The notes under the pieces are model-generated. The model searched no databases and was not told the origin of the DNA. It saw nothing but the letters and a program-made list of their open reading frames with translations. A stretch of 64,000 nucleotides of DNA from Massariosphaeria phaeospora (Eukaryota > Ascomycota > Dothideomycetes > Pleosporales). The stretch covers positions 1,550,001 to 1,614,000 of the forward strand of contig JAADJZ010000007.1 of NCBI GenBank assembly GCA_011032825.1. Reading direction: 5' to 3'. Below are positions 1 through 9,315 of the stretch, piece after piece (position 1 is the stretch's first letter; every line of letters starts with the position of its first letter). The position numbers were made by a program, and so were the translations under genes.

Positions 1-439
1 CAACCAAGCTCCGAGCGGGCAACCTCAAACCTTGGAACCTCTTGAGATTTTTCGGAGAAACCTGGGGCCCGAGTACATTGCCATGCCGCAGGTCGCCACT
101 GGGAGCCGCGTGCTTGGGCCGGCGCATGTGGCCGCATGCGTCGACGTGTGCAGACGTCACGGTGCGACGCTTCTAGCCCCAACGCGCTTAACCCCAGATC
201 TCGCGCAAAGGGCATGACATTGTCACTTCAGGTACCTTCCTATGTCACTTCAGCCATTCACCGTCGTCAGCATGACCCCGTTTGTGGCTGTTTGCCTCCC
301 TCGCGTCCACCGTGCCAGATTAAAACCACTAGCCACCCCACCCCGCCGGTTGATATTGGTTACACCTGAAAGTACCTGAGTGCCTTGCTCAACTCTCCAG
401 TACTGAAGTTATCCGAAGTGCTATTTTATCGAACTCACC
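1..439. other. Upstream region, no gene seen
   Basis: Short open frames only, none with a recognisable product. The segment just before 440 probably holds the promoter and 5' UTR of the first gene. No repeat or RNA gene was recognised. Confidence 0.5.
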
Positions 440-2701
440 ATGTACATCTTACAGACCGCCACGGCGGTGCTTATTGCCTTCTTAGCTGTCGTCGCCTACA
501 GCAAAGTTCGAAACCGCCTTGCGAAAGGCAGATCGAGGAGGAAAGATCTTGAGATTCCAGGGAGTCCGACAATACCTGTCACGAATGACGTCAAGCCACC
601 AATCGGTAACCACGCCGCAGTGGTCCTATCCAGGGAGGAACACGAGCCCCGTGACAAAGAGCTGGCAAAGCACAAACGACTCTACTACAAACTACACAAC
701 CTTGAACACCACCCAGATATCTTACCAGAATGTCGCCAACTCCTCTTGTCCCTTTTGTCATCCACCCTCACAGAGGCATTGCAGGAGCCCGACATAGGTA
801 TTCTCAGTGTCCAAAAGTTCTCACGGGATGGCTTGAACCACTTCCTCAAAGCGAAAGATGTCGACGTCACCGACCGGTGGGAGCAGTACCTTACCCGCCG
901 CAAAGCTGGAGGAGCTCGTGAGATGTTCGGGGATAAAGATGAAGCAAAATGGTGGCTCAAGCAAGCTGCTCCAGTCAAATACGTTGACGGTGCATGGCTT
1001 GGGCACATCAACAAGATCGCCACTCCGTTCAAATACCGCCACGTCACTAAGAACGCATGGCAAGTCATGTCCGAAGAGCTTGGTGACGGCGATTTAGCGA
1101 AAAACCACGTGCATGTGTACCGCGACTTGATGAATGACATCGATGCTGGACTTCCTGCTGCTGATTCGGAGGCCTTTATCCACCCCTGTCACGAGCTGAG
1201 TGAACTGCGGTGTTGGAAAGCCGCTATGGCTCAACTGACCATCTCCCTCTTCTCCCATGACTTCCTTCCCGAGGCGTTGGGCTTCAATATGGCATATGAG
1301 AGCCTACCGCTCCATCTCCTTAAGACGGTCAAGGAGCTCCGTGAGCTCCGCCTCAACCCGTACTACTTCGAACTTCACATTTCAATCGACAATGCGGATT
1401 CGGGTCATGCAGCCATGGCTATGGCTGCAGTGACGAACTACATTGATTTAGTCGAGCAAAACGAAGGAGAAGAGGCCGCACATGTTGCTTGGAAACGAGT
1501 ACAGGCCGGATATATCCTTGCTGAAGGTTTGCCCACAACTCCCGAAAGCCCATCGTTGAAGAGGAACTCCGAAGAGCTATTCCCACACACCGATACGGAA
1601 GCAGCGGTGGTTGACATATTCGCCGCTAAGAGCTTCGTTGCGCACAAAATCCATTGCAACAGCCGCCTCAAAATCGGCCGTCGTTCCCTGGTCGACTGGC
1701 TGGAACCCAATGCTTTTGAGAATGTGCAGTGGCAGGAAGCGTTTTTACACGACCTTAGCAACTGCAAGCCATGGGTCATCAAAGGAAGCAGCGATAAGAG
1801 CAGGCTAGTGAAAGAGCTGTCATGGGAGGGCAAGATGTTTGGTAGCTTCACCGAGAAAGAAGTCGAGGTTGTGAAGGCGTGGATCGACGAACTTGGCTCG
1901 CCAGCACAAGTGCCCTGTTCGGATCCGGCAGTGTATTTCAAATTTACTGGGCAATCGCCTAGTCCACCATTACAGACAGCGACAGACGACCTTGACATTC
2001 TTGTCCACTATCCCGTTCTCTCGACTCCGAAGCCTACTCCAGCACTCCTATTATCCAGCCCATACCCAGTGGACGTCGATAATGCGCCGTCTTTCAACCT
2101 CAACAACTTGAACCTCAGTAATCTGTTACCCTTATGGTTAACATCCCTCGCACTGCTCGACTCTGCTCCCTCTGTACCTGTCCGTGTAGCGGACACCTTC
2201 GGCTCCGCAGTCGTGCGCGTCCTCCGCGCTCAGACGGGCTTCTGCGACGAAGGCCCTGGTGTAGCCGGCATGGACGAAGTCCACCGTACCGATGACGGCC
2301 AAGCTATTGGCATTGTCGAACTCGGCTTAGACATGTGCCGATGCGCAGGCTTGGACGAGCCCTCGACTCTGAAAGAAGCGGTGGCTTTGGGTAACACTGA
2401 GTCTGTCGCTTTCTCGGAATGGATGATATGGATGGGCATGCGGTGGTTGACGCATCGAGACCTGCTGGTTGGCATGGCGTGGGCGTTTATGGAGGTGCAT
2501 GAGGCGGTCGCGCAAGTCGACGGAGACGTTAAGTTGTTAAGTGCAACAGGCAGGCGCGTTTTGAAAGAGGTCGCCGTCAGAGAGAGGAAGGGTCTAGAGA
2601 TTTGCAGAGAAGACATCGCAAAAGACGCTCAGCGTAGAGCGGAATTTTGCCGAGGCATTGCAGTTGCACGGGGAGCGATTGAAGCATGTTCTTCTCGATA
2701 A
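440..2701 (+). CDS. Membrane-anchored heme-oxygenase-fold (iron-containing redox enzyme type) protein
   Basis: A single-exon, 753-residue protein. Residues 1-20 form a hydrophobic segment followed by a basic stretch, suggesting a membrane anchor with the rest cytosolic. Residues ~70-340 resemble the fungal iron-containing redox enzyme family (Haem_oxygenas_2-like, heme-oxygenase fold diiron oxidases). Candidate metal ligands visible in sequence are E213 and H223 (SEELGDGD...KNH), E287 (AYES), and H313, D317 and H323 in FELHISIDNADSGH, with D320 as an alternative acid. This is the E/H, E, H-D-H order expected for that fold. Residues ~350-753 form a long C-terminal extension of unknown role, including a WQEAF...KPWVIKG region. 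The ATG at 440 starts the hydrophobic segment. The family call is by motif recognition; substrate is unknown. Confidence 0.7.
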   Translation: MYILQTATAVLIAFLAVVAYSKVRNRLAKGRSRRKDLEIPGSPTIPVTNDVKPPIGNHAAVVLSREEHEPRDKELAKHKRLYYKLHNLEHHPDILPECRQLLLSLLSSTLTEALQEPDIGILSVQKFSRDGLNHFLKAKDVDVTDRWEQYLTRRKAGGAREMFGDKDEAKWWLKQAAPVKYVDGAWLGHINKIATPFKYRHVTKNAWQVMSEELGDGDLAKNHVHVYRDLMNDIDAGLPAADSEAFIHPCHELSELRCWKAAMAQLTISLFSHDFLPEALGFNMAYESLPLHLLKTVKELRELRLNPYYFELHISIDNADSGHAAMAMAAVTNYIDLVEQNEGEEAAHVAWKRVQAGYILAEGLPTTPESPSLKRNSEELFPHTDTEAAVVDIFAAKSFVAHKIHCNSRLKIGRRSLVDWLEPNAFENVQWQEAFLHDLSNCKPWVIKGSSDKSRLVKELSWEGKMFGSFTEKEVEVVKAWIDELGSPAQVPCSDPAVYFKFTGQSPSPPLQTATDDLDILVHYPVLSTPKPTPALLLSSPYPVDVDNAPSFNLNNLNLSNLLPLWLTSLALLDSAPSVPVRVADTFGSAVVRVLRAQTGFCDEGPGVAGMDEVHRTDDGQAIGIVELGLDMCRCAGLDEPSTLKEAVALGNTESVAFSEWMIWMGMRWLTHRDLLVGMAWAFMEVHEAVAQVDGDVKLLSATGRRVLKEVAVRERKGLEICREDIAKDAQRRAEFCRGIAVARGAIEACSSR

Positions 2702-3093
2702 GCGCGTTGGGCAGCCAATTCGTGAATTGGAGCACAATATTCGTTTTGCTTTTCCTTTACTTGCTGTACAAAGTGTCTTCAGTTGGTAATCCTAGTTGAC
2801 AGTCCATAGTTATTTTGAGCCTGTCTCATGCCTAGCTGTGGCTGAGGAGCAGCAAATTCCCATTGTAGTCCAGGGATTCACCGCATACCGACGAACGGTT
2901 ATTACGTCACCATGACCCGTACTTGTACATGAACCCCGCAGCGCACGACGCCTCGTGCTACTTGACGTCTGGCGATCCATGGATTGACCTTTGGTCTTAC
3001 GTCGGATAATGACAAGGAAGAAGTTCCATGGCTGTCCTACCTACACAAGCCGCGCCGTGAACCAACCCGCGGAAGTAGACCTTGGGCACTTTT
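2702..3093. other. Intergenic, no gene seen
   Basis: The region lies between two genes on the same strand. It should hold the 3' end of the redox enzyme transcript and the promoter of the methyltransferase gene. No open frame worth calling and no repeat were seen. Confidence 0.5.
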
Positions 3094-4222
3094 ATGACTT
3101 TGATCATGGCCGAAATTGGCGAAACCACGGCTTACCAGGCACTCACCAAACACCTAGCTAAAGCCAAGTATGCCTTCGTATGCCCCTCGCCAGAGACACA
3201 GGGCAGAGTTGTCCAGAAGAGAAGTTCAGATGCGTCGACCGCAGATGCGAAGAATGCTCCAGACTTCTTCGGCTGGAACCTCCCATGTACCAGGTACGCG
3301 CCATCATGTCACCGTATAGGCACATTTAGCTGACAGGCTCGTCAGAGAGACTCTCCAGTCGATAATTCCTGATGCCGTTTTCGATAGTCTACGCAAGGCG
3401 TCCATCATAACAACCAGCGACAGCGACAAATACCGCTCCACCATCCGCGTCTCCAATTTCTATCTTCCCAACCTGCCGAGTCAAGACCCCGATGCCGCTC
3501 CACTCTACTACATTCACTCGTCCTTCCCACCGTCGTCAGACTCGGTCTTCTTCGGGCCCGATACGTACCTCTTCATCTCCTTCCTCCAGACGATAGCACG
3601 ACACCTCCCACAAGCGCCGAGCTGCGTAATAGATGTATGCTGCGGCTCGGGCGCGGGTGCGATACACATGGCGAGGACATACCCCCAGGCAAAAGCGCTG
3701 GGACTGGACTTGAACCCGCGCGCGCTTAGACTGGGCGGCGTCAACGCCCAGCTCGCCAACGCCAAGGTGGACTTCTTCGAGTCAAACCTCTTCGCTGCCG
3801 TGCCGGATGATGTAAAATCGTTAGGCGTTGATCTGATCATCAGCAATCCGCCCTACGTTGCCTCAAGTACAGACGGCGAGGACCTGCCGATATATGCAGA
3901 CGGCGGCGCCGAGTTCGGTCTGGGGATATCCATACGCATCGTAGAGGAAGGCATGAAGGTCTTGTCTTCAAGTGGAGCCATTGTAGTTTACACAGGTGTC
4001 GCGATACCAGCTGCGGACCCCGGCCATGACGCTTTCTTGGAAAAGCTCAAGAAAGTTGAGGATGCAGAGGTGGCTGAGTACACGATACTGCACCCAGATA
4101 TGTGGCCCGAGGAGATAGGGAAGGGCGCGTACGCTGATGTCTGTAGGATACAGGTTGTCGGGGCTGTGTTGAGAAGAAACCCGAAGGGCGAAGCTAGGGG
4201 AGCGGAACACCGCAGGCAATAG
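3094..4222 (+). CDS. SAM-dependent methyltransferase with NPPY motif
   Basis: Two exons, 3094..3293 and 3337..4222, with a 43-bp GT-AG intron (GTACGC...GACAG); the phase closes to give 361 residues. The class I SAM-binding motif I is DVCCGSGAG at about residues 164-176. It is followed by LGLDLNP (acidic motif II) and the NPPY motif at 237-240, in IISNPPYVA. NPPY is typical of enzymes that methylate a planar amide or amine nitrogen, such as HemK/PrmC and related MTS-domain proteins. The N-terminal ~150 residues do not match a domain I can name, so the substrate could be protein, RNA or a small molecule. An in-frame ATG at 3106 is an alternative start. The extension upstream of 3094 has only TTG. 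Confidence 0.75.
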
Positions 4223-4589
4223 ATGGGCGGTATAGGCTCGTTTGGTGGCATCTACGCGCACTTTCTGCAACGTTTGGAAAAGTAATCGTTGTCACAAACA
4301 GCTGCTTGGTCTGAGTTGCCGACCATTGTGGGAGTTGGGGTGCGGCGTGCCTAATTCTCCACATTAATCCAATCCTGGTCTGGTCGATCTTAGCCCCCCT
4401 TAATAGGCTAGTTGGATAAGCTTGTCTGGAAACTTCGCGTGTGCGTGAAGGCTCCAACATTCAATACCTTCCCAACCCCCGAAAACATATCTATCCAAAT
4501 ACCTTCGCTGGGCATCTTTGGCTCCCTGTACTCTTTCAACTCCGGAAACAGCCATACAAACGTCTGCAGGGACCCCGAATTAGCTAGTC
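4223..4589. other. Intergenic, no gene seen
   Basis: Spacer between the methyltransferase and the DUF1308 gene, both on the + strand. It probably carries the 3' UTR and then the promoter/5' UTR. I see no RNA gene or repeat. Confidence 0.5.
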
Positions 4590-6215
4590 ATGGAGCGCGT
4601 TGATTCGAAAATGAACTCGCTTGCGTCCAGCGTGAATGACCTTGACTTGGATGCAGATGCGAATGAGCTAGAGACTACTATACAAACTCTTATCACCCGA
4701 TGCAAGGTTCTCAACGAAGAGGTTGGGGCATTCATTGATGCAGTTGAGGCCAATCAGAAGCTAGCTAAATTCCCGAGTCCGGTCGAATATCGCAGCCTCC
4801 GGAATGACTTCAAGAATGAACTCACCTTTCTCAACAAGTTGTTGGGCTCGAACTTGAACGAGGAAAAAATCCGGCACTATATTGTATCCTCAAATCTTAC
4901 ATACTACGAAGCGATATGGGAAGCCGCAAAACGCTTATCTGGTATACTCGCTTTTCGAAAATACTTCTTCTGGGACCGGCAACAAGAGGGTCAGAAGCAG
5001 TCATCGGGTATTGCGAAAGGGAATCGATACAAAAAGAGCGCGGCTTTGGTTGATATCGTGGCTACAGATGGAACCGAGTGGGTGCGAGTATCTACCATCT
5101 CTCAGAAGCGGCTGCTATTCGATCTTGCCAAACTAGGCTGGCAGAACGACTCTGACGATGAAGATGAAGATGAAGACATGGCCGATGCTGAGCCGAGCAA
5201 ATGGGAGGATGACGACGACGACGATGATCAGATTGATATTGTTAAGAATGTTCGCGGATTGGCTCGAGCGGCGCGTGCGAATCCCATACACGGACGGCCG
5301 CCCCGGGTAAAAATCTTTCTGACCCGAATATTTTCTGGCGTGCTAAAGGAGATCGACGCAGTGCTACAGAAGATGAAAGCCACAGGCGCTACCATTGTGT
5401 GCGCAAACGAGCTCCCTCCAGCTCCACCATTGGCTGCCGTGCTGCCCAATCTTCTGGTCGACCGCTCTCGCGCCCTTTCTAAAACGCTAAACATCGATTG
5501 CACAATATTGCTCGCTCTTATATCCGACATTTCACACACGCAATGTCCAATCTTGGATTGGTACCCTGCAGAGGTTCGGGCGCAGATTGTAGAAGAAGAG
5601 AAAGAGAAGCTACTGGCGACGCATCTATATCCCGCGATAGGCTCACACCCCATGGTGTGCACGCAGGAAGCAGCAGCTCAGATGAATCTAATCGTAGACA
5701 CTCTAGCCACCGACACGGAAAAGCTGCGCACAAATCTACTTACAGCACAGGGGGAGTACCAAAGTGCGTCACCAGACGAGTTAGTCGCCGCATGGGTTCA
5801 GATATCCGATCATCCTGTGCCGGAAGGGTTTCAGCTTCCAGTTCGCGTGTACCCTAGTAACCTGGATCAGATCTTGCGTAAGTGCTTTTGTTTCAACCCA
5901 CAACCATGCCAGCCGAACCCAACTGAATGAACCCAAACTTCAATCGGGGCCACATTTTATCATTGCTTACGTCCATCAGACCAGCTTCCTGCCGTTGCCG
6001 CCAAAGTTTTCGCCGAACTTAACCCCCTGAATCAATCCATATTCTGCTACGGCTGGGCACAAGGCCTAACGACATTGAGCTCAAATCGGGCGAGAGCACG
6101 TCAAATCGATCATATCATCAACCAGAATGGACTAGAAGACGGAGAGGAGGGCCCGCATATTTGGCTTTGCGGCGAGAGCAGGAGTTTGATTGCAAAACAA
6201 GGACGACGGAAATAG
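4590..6215 (+). CDS. DUF1308 family protein (C7orf25/UPF0415-like)
   Basis: Two exons, 4590..5877 and 5980..6215, joined over a 102-bp intron (donor GTAAGT, acceptor CATCAG), giving 507 residues. The N-terminal part is helical. A DEDEDEDMADAE-type acidic run sits around residues 190-215, followed by a globular C-terminal half with KNVRGLARAARANP and KIFLTRIF. The arrangement fits the DUF1308/UPF0415 family, which includes human C7orf25; its biochemical role is not established. The second exon supplies a conserved-looking end (SIFCYGWAQGLTTLSSN) that an unspliced reading misses, because the intron introduces a stop shortly after the donor. The gene converges with the RBR ligase gene downstream. 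Confidence 0.75.
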
Positions 6216-6784
6216 ACGGTTGTAAGTCCAAGGAGAAGGAATGTCTGACTTTGGTAGACTTCAATTTTGCGCACAAGGTTCGGGACTGTTGATTGCGTAA
6301 CGCGGAAAGTATACACGATATGCGTCAGTTTCTCGTATTTCAGCGGTACGTGTATATCTCTCCCCATATGACGCAAGGTGCTTTGGATTTGTTGAGTTAT
6401 GTCTAGTTCTGTATGCGGAAGCGAAGCATTCTAAGGTAGTGTAGAAAGGATTTTGAACACTATATGTGTGTGCAAGTATGCCACAATTGTTGACAGGAGA
6501 ATGAGCCTGGGAGTAATTTGAGTGCAGATCTATCTATGCTTACACTACCCTACAGGGGAATGGCAATGCAGGAGACGCATTACAAAAACACCCGTTCTAC
6601 CAGGATCTACACTTACAATACTGCACAGTAAACTCGCCATGCAGAGACGCATTACAGAGACATGTTCTACCAGTATCTTCCCCATTGCTCTTTGTAGCAA
6701 AGTCTATCGCACTACCCTACAAAATCCCAACACGAGGATAAATAAATATGTCTTTGTACTATTCAAAAAGAATTACCAGGTCCT
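6216..6784. other. Convergent 3' spacer with a short imperfect direct repeat
   Basis: Lies between the convergent ends of the DUF1308 gene and the RBR ligase gene. It contains two similar copies of ~40 bp, at 6566-6608 and 6639-6678. Both share GACGCATTACA followed by GTTCTACCAG. ACTACCCTACA also occurs on each side of the pair. No gene is apparent. Confidence 0.55.
6566..6678. repeat. Imperfect tandem/direct repeat, ~73-bp spacing
   Basis: Copy 1 (6566-6608) and copy 2 (6639-6678) align from ATGCAG through GACGCATTACA to TTCTACCAG.ATCT with a few substitutions and a small gap. This is noncoding and lies in the 3' spacer. It may be a local duplication. Confidence 0.6.
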
Positions 6785-8485
6785 CTAGTGTCCGCCCCAT
6801 CCGCCCCGGTAGTTTCCCCGCGGCCACTCTATATTCACACGCGGGATAATCTCCCCCAAATCGGCATCCCCAAGATGCATATACACCTCATGGGATTCGT
6901 CAAACACGGCCATACACTTCCAGCATAGATGCTTGTAGCACCCGGGACACTTCACATGGTTGCAGCCGCCGTCCTTCTCGATCAGCGTGTGGCAGTTCGG
7001 GCAATCTCGCGTGTCCGTCTCCCTTTTGTAGGCCGCGAGCTGCATGGGGTCGCGGATCGTGTTATCGCGGTGCTGCGTGTGCTCTTCGCAGGTCCAGTCT
7101 GGGTGCGGCTCGGTGCCGCAGTGCGTGCACGTCGTGGTGAGGCACGCTTGGCATGTGTGGAGTATGGGGGTGGTGGTGATGGCGCAGATGTCGGGGCAGT
7201 CGGGTTTGCGGCAGGGGCGGAGGGATTTCTGGAAGGTTATCCTGTGCTGGATGATAGAGGCGGAGAGGAGGCTGGTGAATTGGCTGGGGGTGAGGTAGCG
7301 GCGCAGGTCGGGGAGGATGATCGCCTTGTTGCATGACGGGTGGTAGCAGAGGGTTGGGAACCGTTTATCACGGGCCGTCGAGGCGACGTGCATCTGCATG
7401 TCGAAGCAGTCCTTGCAGTACCCGTGGCCGCAGGAGAGTTGGACTGGGGGGTCGGCAGTGTCGCAAATTGCACACCCCTGGTGGCCAGCCGTTGGTGAAG
7501 GGAGGCCGAGCTGTTTACACACCCGGCGTGCTGACTCCTCCGCACAGGTGAAAAACATGACTCGACTACTACCTTCGATCTTCAGTTTGGCATTCCCAGC
7601 GCCAACAATCTTCTCAGCTTCCTTCAGTCCTCCCTTCACGAGTCTATGAAACATCGTTTTATCGAGGCTGACACGGAACTCTACCTTGGTGGCCTGCCGC
7701 AAACTGTCCATCATCTCTTCGATCTTCTTGATCACAGGCTCGAGTACCTTGTTGTTATGCAGGCCCGGAATCCGGATCAGCTGCGCTTCCCTGTCCGCCA
7801 GAACCACCACTCCGGCATCGCGCCCTACGTCCCGCAAAAACGCATCGCCGCCCGCGGTCTCGAAAAACGGGTCCCAGAGCTCTACCTCGCGGACCTCGTC
7901 GTCGACGTGGACATCGCGCTGTAACAGGCCGCCTCGGTACAGGCGTTCGATCAGCTCCTTAATGGCGCTCATATTCTTTTGGCTCTCACTGGAAACCCGC
8001 AGCGTGACCAAGTCGTCCTTGGAGTTCGGCCCACTTTTGGCATAATACCACCTCGCCCGCATCCCGCCATCGTAACTCTGCAGATACCACTGGATGCGCT
8101 GACGCGCCGCGTCCACCACCTGCCGCGGAGCGGTCACATGCACAACGTACACGATGCGCGCCGCGAATCCGAGCGCCGTCAGGTGCCTCACTGCTTCCCA
8201 GGTCTGGGCGGCGCTGGCATAGCGAGCCAGCGTTTCGCGTTTGACTCGTTTGAGAGCCATGGGTCCGGCCGTGGATTCGCAGAGGGAGAGCTTGACCAGC
8301 CCAGCGACGCAGCGCAGGTGCTTGTTGGTCAGGTCGTTAATGTTGACGGCGAGGGATGCGGTGTCGACGGAAACGCTGATCTGGTCGGAGAGGCGGAGCA
8401 GGGGGGTCAGGTGAAGGTCTGTGAGGGCGGCGCCGGCGGAGAAGCGCGCGTAGGCGCCGGAGAGGCAGCGGTGGATTTCGCTCAT
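6785..8485 (-). CDS. RBR-type E3 ubiquitin ligase with KH-like N-terminal region
   Basis: Single exon, 566 residues, ATG at 8485. RING1 runs from C338 (CAICD...CGHGYC...C385), the IBR spans about 425-470 (CRKPDCPD...CTHC...C466), and RING2 covers 495-524 (CPNCHTLIEKDGGCNH...CWKC). C508 in GGCNH is in the position of the RBR catalytic cysteine that takes ubiquitin as a thioester. Residues ~210-325 carry a pattern like a KH-type fold, and the overall layout resembles the C-terminal part of plant/fungal DEAH11/12-like proteins, where an RBR follows a helicase. No helicase region is present upstream, so this is either a stand-alone relative or a shortened form. The last residues are Gly/Arg-rich. 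The ligase class is secure; substrate and pathway are unknown. Confidence 0.85.
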   Translation of the reverse strand: MSEIHRCLSGAYARFSAGAALTDLHLTPLLRLSDQISVSVDTASLAVNINDLTNKHLRCVAGLVKLSLCESTAGPMALKRVKRETLARYASAAQTWEAVRHLTALGFAARIVYVVHVTAPRQVVDAARQRIQWYLQSYDGGMRARWYYAKSGPNSKDDLVTLRVSSESQKNMSAIKELIERLYRGGLLQRDVHVDDEVREVELWDPFFETAGGDAFLRDVGRDAGVVVLADREAQLIRIPGLHNNKVLEPVIKKIEEMMDSLRQATKVEFRVSLDKTMFHRLVKGGLKEAEKIVGAGNAKLKIEGSSRVMFFTCAEESARRVCKQLGLPSPTAGHQGCAICDTADPPVQLSCGHGYCKDCFDMQMHVASTARDKRFPTLCYHPSCNKAIILPDLRRYLTPSQFTSLLSASIIQHRITFQKSLRPCRKPDCPDICAITTTPILHTCQACLTTTCTHCGTEPHPDWTCEEHTQHRDNTIRDPMQLAAYKRETDTRDCPNCHTLIEKDGGCNHVKCPGCYKHLCWKCMAVFDESHEVYMHLGDADLGEIIPRVNIEWPRGNYRGGWGGH

Positions 8486-9315
8486 CTTGTTGAGGCTTTA
8501 AGAATAGCTGGGTTGCTTGGTGTAGAAGAGGATGGACGGCTGTAGAATTGGTGCTGGGATTGTTAAGGCAGCAATATGTTCAAGAGCCTTCAGTCCATTA
8601 GTCGGTATAGCTAGTATGAGATTCGATAAGCGGTTTCTAGCAAGATGAGAATCAGCGATGGAAAAGGAAGTAGTATATTAGCATCGAAGCCGATTGTCCG
8701 TCCTACTACTTATACGCAAAAAAAAACAATCGAAGGGGAAAATTTATTGTCTGTGACTCGGTTTCCCTGGTAGCGAGGGAGTTGCAACCGTGGGACTCGA
8801 AGAGGCCACGAATTTCATAATTGATTTTCGAGCTCGCTTTTGTCCAATTGAACGAGAAATGTTACCTCCAGTACCTATCTATAGCACACTTAGCTTCATA
8901 TCAAATATAGCCACCCCAAATCATACCGTCGTACTCGTCCACTGCACGCCTCCGCTTACTAGCGGTACCAGATCTCGACTGTGAGGCACCTGCGACAGTC
9001 TGTATCTCACAGCACTGCCTTGCTCGCTCTTTGCTCTCACCTGGATGCCTGAGGCGCTGCATGTCTTTGTCTAGTGGGCGTTGAGAATCGGCAACTTGGT
9101 GAAGTCGTGTTGATAGCGCACTGTTCGGATCGAGGTTCTGATTTGCACATTCGGGATCCCGTTCGAAAGACATGAGCTGTGCGGAGAGCAATCGGGGAGT
9201 TGGCTGTCGACGATTGCTGGCGGGACTGCTGTCCCAGTATGGCGAATTTGGCGGCGCACTTGGTGAAGTATCACCATCCCCGTTATACTCATACCCATAT
9301 TCATACTCACACCTA
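8486..9315. other. Intergenic, no gene seen
   Basis: Contains the promoter side of the RBR ligase gene (reading leftward) and the 3' side of the next minus-strand gene. There is a short poly-A run near 8720. Open frames present on both strands show no recognisable product. Confidence 0.45.
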
